Shown piece by piece: positions 48,865 to 56,099 of a stretch of DNA of 64,000 nucleotides (position 1 is the stretch's first letter; every line of letters begins with the position of its first letter). The position numbers and the translations under genes are program-made. This DNA comes from Aerolutibacter ruishenii (GTDB taxonomy: Bacteria > Pseudomonadota > Gammaproteobacteria > Xanthomonadales > Xanthomonadaceae), in the NCBI RefSeq assembly GCF_007830115.1, contig NZ_VLKP01000009.1, forward strand, positions 42,272-106,271, read 5' to 3'. Under the pieces are notes generated by a model. That model searched no databases, was not told the DNA's origin, and saw only the letters and a program-made list of their open reading frames with translations.

Positions 48865-49398
48865 CTACTGCTCGACACCGGTGGCCGTGATGAGCACCGG
48901 GTAGTGGCGCAGGCCCAGGCGGCGGGCCAGGTCATCGCCGGAGGCCGGCGACAGGATCAGGCCGGGCGCCAGCCTGCGCAGCGCCGTCAGCGCAGCCATC
49001 GACTCCACGTTGACCACCAGGCCCACGGCCTGCAGCTCTCGCAGCGCCGCCTGCCGCTGCCGCAGCCAGGCGCGCGAACGCTCGTCGTCGCCGATCAGGA
49101 ACAGCGCCGTCAGGCCCGGCGCCCGGATGACGCGGCGCTGCACCTCGCCCGGCGACAGTTGCGTCGAGCGCACCGGCAGCATGGCGGCTTCGGCGTCGGC
49201 CGTGTTGCCCGCGCGAGGGGTCGGCATCGGGGCCGGCGGCGTGGCCTGATCCGGCTGAGGATTCAGCGACTGGTAGTACGGCAGCGCGGAGTCGCCGCCG
49301 CGGTCTTCGACGACGATCAGCGGCCCGGAGACGGTCTGGGCGAAGATGGTGGTCGTGGACAGCAGCCCGATGGCGGCGATGAGGACGGTGTGGTTCAT
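48865..49398 (-). CDS. ICE protein, PFL_4695 family (TIGR03765)
   Basis: A 177-residue exported protein. A signal peptide (LIAAIGLLSTTTIFAQ) is followed by the conserved GPLIVVEDRGGDSALPYYQSL and a C-terminal thioredoxin-like part ending HYPVLITATGVEQ. It overlaps the transglycosylase gene upstream (ATGA). Function is unknown; it is a stable marker of this ICE family. Confidence 0.82.
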   Translation of the reverse strand: MNHTVLIAAIGLLSTTTIFAQTVSGPLIVVEDRGGDSALPYYQSLNPQPDQATPPAPMPTPRAGNTADAEAAMLPVRSTQLSPGEVQRRVIRAPGLTALFLIGDDERSRAWLRQRQAALRELQAVGLVVNVESMAALTALRRLAPGLILSPASGDDLARRLGLRHYPVLITATGVEQ

Positions 49399-50015
49399 GG
49401 CGTGGTGGCCTGGAGAGTTGGAACGGGAACGCCGGGGTCGAGTACGCGGGTCAGGTGCCGATGCACACTGCGCCGGTATCGCGCCGCGGGTGCCCCGCCG
49501 GCGGGCCGGTGGTAGCGGCCGATGGCAAGCAGCCAGTCCTCGCCCGGCGTGTGCTGTTCGCGCAGGATTTCCGCAGCGATGGCGAGGTTGCGGTACGGGT
49601 CCAGCAGCTCGCAGGGCTGCGTGTAGCGATGCGTGTGGTAGCCGAGATTGACCTGGCCGAGGCCGGCGTCGATGCGATTGGCCGGCGTGTGGGCGAGCGC
49701 ACGGTGCAGCCCCGCGCAGGCCTCGACGCGGGTGGCGTAGCGCTGTGGCGAGCCGGCGACGTTGAGCGTCCACGGCCAGGGGATCAGGCGCCCGCGCAGC
49801 ATGGCGCCGCTCTCCTGCAAGGCCACCGCGTACAGCACGGCCGCCGGCACGTCTGCACGATGCGCCGCCAGTTGATAGGCCGGCGGCGGCACTTCCCGCG
49901 CCAGGGCGGCCAGCGCCCAGCCGACGGTGGTGAGCAGCAGCGCGGCGCTGGTGCAGCGGATGGCGACGCGGGACGGCCGGTGCTCCCGGCCCGGAGCACC
50001 TATTGCCGCTGCCAT
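49395..50015 (-). CDS. Lytic transglycosylase of the transfer region
   Basis: A 206-residue SLT-like enzyme that would open peptidoglycan for the secretion channel. After a hydrophobic leader (AALLLTTVGWALAALA), the catalytic Glu lies in YAVALQESGAM (about 70), followed by IDAGLGQVNLGYH and YRNLAIAAEILREQ, typical of VirB1-type transglycosylases. The chosen ATG overlaps the upstream stop by 16 bp. Confidence 0.85.
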   Translation of the reverse strand: MAAAIGAPGREHRPSRVAIRCTSAALLLTTVGWALAALAREVPPPAYQLAAHRADVPAAVLYAVALQESGAMLRGRLIPWPWTLNVAGSPQRYATRVEACAGLHRALAHTPANRIDAGLGQVNLGYHTHRYTQPCELLDPYRNLAIAAEILREQHTPGEDWLLAIGRYHRPAGGAPAARYRRSVHRHLTRVLDPGVPVPTLQATTP

Positions 50016-50719
50016 TGGCCGTTCACCTCGCGCACCACGGCCGGCAGATCGCCGGGCAGGCCGAGCGACAGCCAGCGTCCCGCATCGTGGTTGAGCGTGA
50101 TGGTGCGGGCGCGCACCCTGGCCGGGTCGATGCCCGCCTGGGTGGCCCACTGCCGGATGCGCGCGTCGTCCTGACGGCTGCCGACCATGTAGAGATCGAA
50201 GGCCGTGCCGGCCGCCTGCAACTGCTGCACGCGCTGCGCGCACGGTGCGCAGTCGGCCTTGACGAAGACCGCCAGGCGCCCGGAGCCGGTGTTGCCGGCA
50301 CCCTGCGCCTTGGCGCCGGGCAGGCTCACGCGCGGCTGGCCGGGAAACAGGCGCTGCCACGCCGCGTCGTAGGCGCGCTGGTAGGCCAGCGTCTTGCCGA
50401 CGCGCTGGGCCTCGGCCTGCACCTGCAACTCCGCGTAGCGCCTGCGCTCCTCGTCGCTGCGGGCCTCGATGCCCAGCGCCGTGAGCGGATCGAGCAGGGG
50501 CGAATAGACCCCGAGCGGCCCCTGCATCAGTTGGCGGTAACGTGCCCACTCCTCGGGCTGAAGCCCCCACTCCCGCGCCTGCCTCTCGTCGAGCGCGGCA
50601 TCAGCGCCCGGCTGCACCTGGGCGGGCACCATGCGCGAGTTCGTCACCGGGGCCGGCTGGGCGGATGCGCCGAAAGCGGCGAACAGAACGACGGTAGCGA
50701 GCAACGGCCGCAGGTTCAT
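50000..50719 (-). CDS. ICE protein, PFL_4693 family (TIGR03759)
   Basis: A 239-residue exported protein with a signal peptide (LLATVVLFAAFGASAQ). The C-terminal half is thioredoxin-like with CAPC in VKADCAPCAQRVQQL (about residue 158). The N-terminal half contains EWARYRQLMQGPLGVYSPLLDP, a family hallmark. It may guide disulfides of the mating apparatus. The Shine-Dalgarno GGAGG lies inside an 8-bp hairpin arm (50746-50753), so translation may be controlled by mRNA folding. Confidence 0.83.
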   Translation of the reverse strand: MNLRPLLATVVLFAAFGASAQPAPVTNSRMVPAQVQPGADAALDERQAREWGLQPEEWARYRQLMQGPLGVYSPLLDPLTALGIEARSDEERRRYAELQVQAEAQRVGKTLAYQRAYDAAWQRLFPGQPRVSLPGAKAQGAGNTGSGRLAVFVKADCAPCAQRVQQLQAAGTAFDLYMVGSRQDDARIRQWATQAGIDPARVRARTITLNHDAGRWLSLGLPGDLPAVVREVNGQWQRQ

Positions 50720-50722
50720 GGT

Positions 50723-50800
50723 CAGCCTCCGCCGAGCCGCCTCAAGGAGGCTGAAGCCCCCTCGGGGGGCTGCGAACGAAGTGAGCGTGGGGGTCATGGC
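50723..50800. repeat. Intergenic palindromic repeat with hairpins
   Basis: Between two tra genes lie CAGCCTCC (50723-50730) with GGAGGCTG (50746-50753), then AGCCCCC-TCG-GGGGGCT (50755-50771), followed by GCGAACGAAGTGAGCGTGGG. From memory this composite resembles an intergenic repeat common in Burkholderiales genomes. It could be a mobile REP-type unit and also a translation control. Confidence 0.5.
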
Positions 50801-50805
50801 ACCTC

Positions 50806-51453
50806 CTACGGCACCGCAACGCGCTGCGTCTGGCCGTTCACCTGGAACACGCCCGCCTGCGCCTCGATGGACTGCAGTTGCCAGCCGCCCTCGGCATCGC
50901 CCTGGCGCAGCAGCCGGGCGCCCGCAAGCGAGGCCGCGGCGGTGGAGGTGATCGACAGAAAGCGCTCGCCTCCACGCAGCTCCACGCCGAGCACCCGGAA
51001 CGGCGGCTCCGGCACCTTGGGCTTCGTCGCAACCGGAGCGCGCGGGCGAGCGGCGGATGCCACCTGCCGGGTCCTCTCCAGGCGGGTCTCGATTCCGTTC
51101 ACGCGCGCCTGCAGCGTCTGCAGGTCGACGGCCAGGGCCCTCGTCTCGTCGGCCTCTTCGAGGCGCGCCATCCGCTCGTCCAGCGCCTGCCGCGCGGTGG
51201 CGAATTCTGCCTGGCTGATCGGCACCGGCCGGCGCTTGTCCGCATCGGCCTGTCGTTCGAGATCGGCCACGCGCAGGCCCAGCGCGTTGACCTGCGCATC
51301 CTGTGCGCTGCTCTGGGTCTGTTCGGTGAGCCGCGACAGGCCGACGCTGTTGATGAGTGCCACGGCACTGATGAGCAGCAGCCAGAAGGCCGCGGCGACC
51401 TTGAGCCAGCGCGTGCGGGAATTGCGCTCGGATGGCGCTTGGGGAAAGGTCAT
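50806..51453 (-). CDS. ICE membrane protein with coiled coil
   Basis: A bitopic protein of 215 residues: a short basic cytoplasmic start, one TM (VAAAFWLLLISAVALINSV), then a coiled coil (about residues 45-125) and a small beta-rich C-terminal domain (PEPPFRVLGVELRGGERFL, then VFQVNGQTQRVAVP). The end resembles a PilP-like domain. It lies between the PilL-like and PFL_4693 genes, a position shared in this family. Function is not known. Confidence 0.7.
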   Translation of the reverse strand: MTFPQAPSERNSRTRWLKVAAAFWLLLISAVALINSVGLSRLTEQTQSSAQDAQVNALGLRVADLERQADADKRRPVPISQAEFATARQALDERMARLEEADETRALAVDLQTLQARVNGIETRLERTRQVASAARPRAPVATKPKVPEPPFRVLGVELRGGERFLSITSTAAASLAGARLLRQGDAEGGWQLQSIEAQAGVFQVNGQTQRVAVP

Positions 51454-52004
51454 GGCTGCAGCTCCTCGGGCCGGTCGGCGTCCGGCACGGGCGTGGCGGT
51501 GCCGGGCGGGTTGGCGGAAAGGAAGGTGGGAGCACCGTGCCGGCTGAAGCAGACCTGGCGGGTCAAGTCATCGACCGAGAGCTCCCAGGCGGGGCCGGCA
51601 AGGGTCAGCAAGGCATCGCGCAGCATCAGCGGGCCCAGGCGCAGGTGTGCGGCAGGCAGCGGCAGCGCGTAGAGGGTGGCGGCCTCGGCCGCATCGCAGA
51701 GCCGATAGCCGGAGCGCAGCAAGACGTGGCGCATGGCATCGCCCACGCTGGCATCGAGCATGGGCGGAATCGAGACTTCCACCGCCTGCTGCAAGAGATC
51801 ACGCTGCGCAGGTTCCGGTACCAGCTCGACCAGGGTGTAGCGGCCGTAGCGGGCCACCGGAACCAGCCCCTGGTCCACCACCGAAGCTATCTCGTCGGGT
51901 GGCGCTTCTAACTGATCAGGGGTGGCCGGTGTCGTCGTGCAACCGGGCAGTAGGCCGCTGAGCACGGCGAAGATGCAGAGGAAACGAGGCAGAGACGGCA
52001 GCAT
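51450..52004 (-). CDS. pilL: PilL N-terminal-like lipoprotein (TIGR03748)
   Basis: A 184-residue lipoprotein with lipobox LSGLLPGC (acylated Cys near residue 22) and the family motif VARYGRYTLVELVPEPAQRD, split by short polar loops. TIGR03748 (PilL_Nt) proteins begin this transfer operon in ICEs of the PFGI-1 type. ATG 52004 gives a standard leader; a further ATG at 52016 only adds four residues. The promoter of module 2 should lie just upstream. Confidence 0.8.
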   Translation of the reverse strand: MLPSLPRFLCIFAVLSGLLPGCTTTPATPDQLEAPPDEIASVVDQGLVPVARYGRYTLVELVPEPAQRDLLQQAVEVSIPPMLDASVGDAMRHVLLRSGYRLCDAAEAATLYALPLPAAHLRLGPLMLRDALLTLAGPAWELSVDDLTRQVCFSRHGAPTFLSANPPGTATPVPDADRPEELQP

Positions 52005-52251
52005 GTGGCACCCCACTGTGACGGGATGCCTTCACCTTTGCAGAAACGTGCTGCGCGGGATGCCGAAAATCCGAAACGCGCGGCGCCCCATTTCCCAAGG
52101 GAGGGGCACATATCAATCAGCCAGCGTGACTGGCTCGCTGCTGGGCCGGAACTGCGACGATGGATCTATAGAGGCTGGAAAGTGCTGCCGGGGCTGGCAG
52201 CTCGGTGGGAGGCAGGGCAACGCTCTTTCTCACATGGACGGAAGACAGGGG
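52005..52251. other. Non-coding junction between transfer module 2 and the Hsp70 cluster
   Basis: About 250 bp without a supported gene. It must hold the promoter of the pilL-traD operon and the end of the Hsp70 operon. A small inverted repeat AGCCAG-N5-CTGGCT lies at 52119-52135. No clear -35/-10 pair or T-tailed terminator was found. Confidence 0.35.
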
Positions 52252-52539
52252 TCATCGAATCATCGCCAAGAGGCCAATTGCGACAACAACGCCAATGACA
52301 CCGGAAGCGGCAACAGCCCCCCATGTTCCCAGCTTTGGTTTCAGCCAGTAATAGCTGCCAAAGGCAACCAACCCGCCGACAAGGCCAAACAGCTTGACGA
52401 TGATAACGGCCAGAATGGACGGCCAAAGCCAGTCCCATGAACCAGACTTCTTCTCGGTCGTAGCTGGTGCTGGCGTAGCCGCTGGCGTCGTTGTGGACGC
52501 CGGCGCAGATGACGGTGCGTTCGGATCTTCGTAAGCCAT
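52252..52539 (-). CDS. Small membrane protein with MAYEDPNAPS tag
   Basis: A 95-residue protein, last of the Hsp70 cluster. It opens with MAYEDPNAPS, an Ala/Pro/Thr-rich linker to about residue 35, then two hydrophobic segments (SILAVIIVKLFGLVGGLVAF and AVAASGVIGVVVAIGLLAMI). The same ten-residue start occurs on the adjacent RDD protein, although the rest differs. No family is recognised. It is probably an inner-membrane component working with its neighbour. Confidence 0.7.
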   Translation of the reverse strand: MAYEDPNAPSSAPASTTTPAATPAPATTEKKSGSWDWLWPSILAVIIVKLFGLVGGLVAFGSYYWLKPKLGTWGAVAASGVIGVVVAIGLLAMIR

Positions 52540-52557
52540 TGTCTTCTCCTGTTGTGG

Positions 52558-53187
52558 TTATCGATTTCCTACGGCGTTCAATGCGCTCATCAAAATCAGC
52601 ACAGCAAAGACGGCGGCGGTACACACAAGCGCGCGAACCACCCCCCATTTTTTGTGGAGTACCACTGCGCCGGCAGATGTATCCCACAACGTCGTGCCCG
52701 TTTTCGTGAGCCGCCGATACGCGAACAGTTGGGTGAAAAGTGCGACGAATGGAATGCCAAAGCCCACGCCCTGAACAAAGACCAGAAATGAGCGATTCAG
52801 CGCCTCAGAAAACGACAGCAAGTTGCCACCTGGGTGTGCGATCTTGATGCCGAACAGCCACTTTGCCGGGGTGGTCCCAAACAACGATAGCAACAAAGCC
52901 TCGGCAGGCAACCAAACCAGATACAGCACGATACTGGCGACAATTGGGTTCTCTACTGCCTTTGCGAAGCCCGCCGCCTGTACGGGCATCGCCGCGCTGA
53001 AAGCGAATATCAAGAGAAGAAACAACACAAATCCAGCCGTGCAGATGTCAACCGTGCGAGCAAACAGCCTTCTCCATGGGTGATGCTTCCCTCCAAGAAA
53101 ACTCTTGCTTTGATCAACGGGTGAACTTGATTCCTGGACGTAGTTAGCGGAGACAGGCGACGGTGCGTTGGGGTCTTCGTAGGCCAT
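52558..53187 (-). CDS. RDD-family membrane protein with MAYEDPNAPS tag
   Basis: A 209-residue protein. Following the shared MAYEDPNAPS start and a polar linker, an RDD domain begins at WRRLFARTVDICTAGF (the R...D pattern that names the family). It has about four hydrophobic helices and a second motif PAKWLFGIKIAHPGG. RDD proteins are inner-membrane proteins of mostly unknown role, some acting as transporters. Its leader resembles that of the next gene (CGATAA...ACAGGA...ATG). Confidence 0.78.
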   Translation of the reverse strand: MAYEDPNAPSPVSANYVQESSSPVDQSKSFLGGKHHPWRRLFARTVDICTAGFVLFLLLIFAFSAAMPVQAAGFAKAVENPIVASIVLYLVWLPAEALLLSLFGTTPAKWLFGIKIAHPGGNLLSFSEALNRSFLVFVQGVGFGIPFVALFTQLFAYRRLTKTGTTLWDTSAGAVVLHKKWGVVRALVCTAAVFAVLILMSALNAVGNR

Positions 53188-53205
53188 TGGCTGTTCCTGT
53201 TCTTC

Positions 53206-53859
53206 TTATCGAATTACGATGCTGTTCTTCAATCGATTGTGGGCAGCGATTGCCTGCTGATCACCTTCAATGTACGAAAGAGTGATCAATGCCTTTTCGG
53301 CGCCCAGCGGCACGTGGTACTGGGCTACTCTCATCGTCTCTGCCGAGTTGACGGATGATGTGCGTCCATAGCGAATGATCAGGGCGGTCTGGCCTCCAAT
53401 GGGTTCAACGGCAAAGCTGGGGCGTCCGACCTCCTTCATTCCATACTTCGCCATCCCCGCCCACATCGTTGGAGACTCTTCGCGCCAGACTTCCGCCAAA
53501 TCTCTCAACACCTGCTGCTTATTGGCCTGAACCTCCTGCCTAACGTCTGCTTGAGTAAGTGGCGGTTCCATTGGAATGAACGACACCCGGACAAACACCC
53601 GGGAGGGTGCTGGATAGGACTGCACCGATAGCGAGGCCACATGATCAATAGCCACGCCAGTCATCTTTTCGCTGAATTCCTTGACACGCCTGCGCTGTTC
53701 GGCATCACTGATCGTCCAGTCGCCCGGCACTTCAAGCTGGACCCGCCCTTTGACGTTGAGCTTGGTGTAACCGGCTGACTGCGCGGCCACCGGCATGGCG
53801 ACCGCAGCCAACAAGCAGAAGCACAGGGCGAAGAATATTGTTCTGGAATTGTTCATCAT
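53206..53859 (-). CDS. Exported protein of unknown function
   Basis: A 217-residue secreted or periplasmic protein with a clear signal peptide (TIFFALCFCLLAAVAMPVAAQ). The mature part starts YTKLNVKGRVQLEVPGDWTI, like proteins of the DUF1795/PsbP-like group whose beta sheet begins with a hydrophobic-x-P-x-W segment. No catalytic motif is seen. Its start overlaps the preceding gene's stop (TGATG), so it is coupled to the tagged membrane protein before it. Confidence 0.65.
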   Translation of the reverse strand: MMNNSRTIFFALCFCLLAAVAMPVAAQSAGYTKLNVKGRVQLEVPGDWTISDAEQRRRVKEFSEKMTGVAIDHVASLSVQSYPAPSRVFVRVSFIPMEPPLTQADVRQEVQANKQQVLRDLAEVWREESPTMWAGMAKYGMKEVGRPSFAVEPIGGQTALIIRYGRTSSVNSAETMRVAQYHVPLGAEKALITLSYIEGDQQAIAAHNRLKNSIVIR

Positions 53860-54908
53860 CAGTTCTCGGTGAGGAGGCTGTTCAGCAACTCCTGCTGGAC
53901 AGCTTGCAGTTGGCCACGGCTCTGTGGTGAACCGGTTCCCTCATAAACGTTGATCGAGAGCGGCAGGGAGTTCAGGAGCGTTATTGCGCTGATTCCCGAA
54001 ATTGGTCGGCTGCTTTCCCCAACGCTCATGTTCATCCGCATGGAAAAATAGACCGCGTTCCCGTCCCGCCCAATCGGTTCAAACTTCATGTCTGTTAGGG
54101 CGACGTCGCTATTCTCGAACGACGCTTTCAGCCGTCGATTGAGCTCGGCGGAATTCACCCGGGGAGTCGACTTGGAAAGGCCGGAAAGGAACGCCTCTCG
54201 CGGCATCTCGATTCGCTGGAAATTCCCCTTCGGGCCGATAAGTTGGATTTGCAGCCAGTGATCCAGCATGTCCCTGCGGCCCGCTCGGTAGTCCTCCAGT
54301 TCGGAGCAACGGACTGCTGCGTGCACGAGGCGCGAACCTTCTGCGAGGGAACGCTTAGCCAAGTCCATGAGCTCGACTTCGCGCGCCGACTTACCCGGCG
54401 TGCAATAGCCACTTGGATTGGAGAACAGGACCTGCTGACCAAGCACGTTCACCGACTCCGCAGCCGCGCGTTGCTGGATAACTGTCTCCAGGGCAGCCTG
54501 CCGATTCTGCGTGACTGGCGCGACAGTTGGCGGTGGATAGGAGGGGGCCGCGGTGACGGGGGCTTGAGCAACTGGTGCCGTCGCCGAGCGGGTGGGCTCG
54601 TTCTTGGTCGAGTTGACGAAGACAATGAGCAGAAGCCCGATGCCCAAGCCGATACCGACCATCCATTTACCGGTGGCCGCGTCTGATGAGCCGTCGCTCT
54701 TTGATTTGGATGGCGGTGGAACAATTGAGGCAGACGGTGCTTCCTCGGCCTGTCTGGGTGGCGCTTCGGGAACCGGAGCGGGGTTGGGCGGCGGAGTTAC
54801 TTGTGGCGTGGACTCGCCGGCTGGGCTGCCTTCGTCGACATCCGAAACAAGTGTCGAAAGGCCTGAGAAGCCTTTGGCGTTTCCATTTTGTTTGTCGTCA
54901 GCAGCCAC
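53859..54908 (-). CDS. Tagged single-TM protein with large periplasmic domain
   Basis: A 349-residue bitopic protein. It begins at GTG 54908 as MAADDKQNG, followed by KGFSGLSTLVSDVD, a Pro-rich cytoplasmic linker, one TM (WMVGIGLGIGLLLIVFVNS, about residues 83-101), a second Pro-rich linker and a periplasmic domain of about 220 residues with no known family. The N-terminal motif is shared with the peptidoglycan-binding protein at 58.1-59.7 kb. It may bring a cytoplasmic partner such as the Hsp70 or AAA+ protein to the membrane; this is inferred from the motif and the operon. Confidence 0.7.
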   Translation of the reverse strand: MAADDKQNGNAKGFSGLSTLVSDVDEGSPAGESTPQVTPPPNPAPVPEAPPRQAEEAPSASIVPPPSKSKSDGSSDAATGKWMVGIGLGIGLLLIVFVNSTKNEPTRSATAPVAQAPVTAAPSYPPPTVAPVTQNRQAALETVIQQRAAAESVNVLGQQVLFSNPSGYCTPGKSAREVELMDLAKRSLAEGSRLVHAAVRCSELEDYRAGRRDMLDHWLQIQLIGPKGNFQRIEMPREAFLSGLSKSTPRVNSAELNRRLKASFENSDVALTDMKFEPIGRDGNAVYFSMRMNMSVGESSRPISGISAITLLNSLPLSINVYEGTGSPQSRGQLQAVQQELLNSLLTEN

Positions 54909-54925
54909 GGCTCTTCATCTCCTCT

Positions 54926-55420
54926 TCAAAGCCGCAGCTTCGTATAGACGCCTTCGACCATACAGTCGTCTCCGTCTTCGAAGCGAAGTTGTCCGAACCC
55001 AGAAGCCGAAATTGTCAGGTAGGCTTCTTCGCCGAGCGCAAGGGAGAGACAGGTCGATGTCTTGATGTACGAATCTGTTCCGAGGACCTCGTACCAATCA
55101 TCATCTTCACGACTGACCGTCACCACGTACTTACCAGCCTTCTGCTTCGACAGACCAAAAACCGCCTTCACATCGCACTTGTCCTTGCTGTCGAAGAAGA
55201 TTAGCTCTCCGCCGTAGCCGGACGCCTTGAAAATGGCCTCTTCAGAGTAGGCATACACGTAGCAGTAGCGCGTCTGGATGATGATGTCTTTGCCGTCGAT
55301 CTTGTAAACGTTGCTGCCCTTGCGGGTCAGGCTCACCTCATAGTTTTCAGCCAGAACTGGCCCGGCCTGAAGGGTCATCAATGCGGCAAGCGTGGCCAGC
55401 AGGGTCTTCTTCATGACCAT
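54926..55420 (-). CDS. Small exported protein of unknown function
   Basis: A 164-residue protein with signal peptide KKTLLATLAALMTLQAGPVLA. The mature domain reads as a beta-rich, acidic fold with two similar halves (YEVSLTRKGSNVYKI ... CYVYAYSEEAIFKASGYGGELIF and YVVTVSREDDDWYEV ... CLSLALGEEAYLTISASGFGQLRF), each ending in a Gly-x-(E/Q)-L-x-F strand. This looks like an internal duplication of about 60 residues. The start may be ATG 55414 instead. Confidence 0.65.
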   Translation of the reverse strand: MVMKKTLLATLAALMTLQAGPVLAENYEVSLTRKGSNVYKIDGKDIIIQTRYCYVYAYSEEAIFKASGYGGELIFFDSKDKCDVKAVFGLSKQKAGKYVVTVSREDDDWYEVLGTDSYIKTSTCLSLALGEEAYLTISASGFGQLRFEDGDDCMVEGVYTKLRL

Positions 55421-55423
55421 CGC

Positions 55424-56068
55424 CTATTGGGTCTGGAAGCTCGACAAGCGGCTTTTCACGAGGTCGAGCTTGGCCTTATGGGCCAGTGGCCTGTTGAAAA
55501 CACGATTCTGGATTTGGTCGGACACCTTGCTGATGGCGATGTACGCCATGCTCAAGCCAGACTCCCGCTCTGAGGCCTTCTTCTCGACGAAATCGTATGG
55601 GAAGTTCTCGCAGAACTTGTGGAAGCCGGAGAACTGCGCGACATCCTTCGTGAATCGGAAGCCGTCTGGGGTCAGGCGCGAGCGCCGTGGATGGTAGAGG
55701 TCAACGAAAAAGATGAACCATCCGCTTCCGTCGAATGTCACGGCCTCAAACACGTCCACTTTATCGATGGCCCCGAGGCGATGAAAAAGAATGCGCTGCC
55801 CCGACTGCGTTTCGAGTCTGGACAGATATGCCAGTTGACCGATCGGCCCGTTAACCGGGATGGGGTTCGTCTCAGTAAAGCCAAATGGGCCAGAGCCGTT
55901 CGGGTCCTTGTCGTAGGCAGGCGCAGATTCCAGCATCACCTTCATCATTGGATGAACGAGCTCCAACTGGAACTTTTCGTCATCCAGGATGCGATGGATG
56001 TGCGCAAGCGCCTCACGTAACGCCTTGTCTTCTTTGTTGCCCCCGAAGAGGTTTGATAAAAATCCCAT
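55424..56068 (-). CDS. Cytoplasmic protein of unknown function
   Basis: A 214-residue soluble protein starting GFLSNLFGGNKEDKALREAL. No TM or signal peptide is seen. The central part (GWFIFFVDLYHPRRSRLTPDGFRF) and the C-terminal AYIAISKVSDQIQNRVFN give no family. ATG 56068 is chosen for its G-rich upstream site; the frame extends five codons further. It lies between the J-like protein and a small exported protein in the same operon. Confidence 0.6.
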   Translation of the reverse strand: MGFLSNLFGGNKEDKALREALAHIHRILDDEKFQLELVHPMMKVMLESAPAYDKDPNGSGPFGFTETNPIPVNGPIGQLAYLSRLETQSGQRILFHRLGAIDKVDVFEAVTFDGSGWFIFFVDLYHPRRSRLTPDGFRFTKDVAQFSGFHKFCENFPYDFVEKKASERESGLSMAYIAISKVSDQIQNRVFNRPLAHKAKLDLVKSRLSSFQTQ

Positions 56069-56099
56069 ATAAGCTGCCCCCAAAGTCGAATGGATTACG

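Noticed and set aside
46967-48904. Plus-strand open frame of 645 codons opposite traD
   Set aside because: Antisense shadow of traD; no ribosome-binding site or motif.
52005-52298. Plus-strand frame across the junction before the Hsp70 cluster
   Set aside because: No start signal, overlaps the end of the small membrane protein gene, and no domain was recognised.
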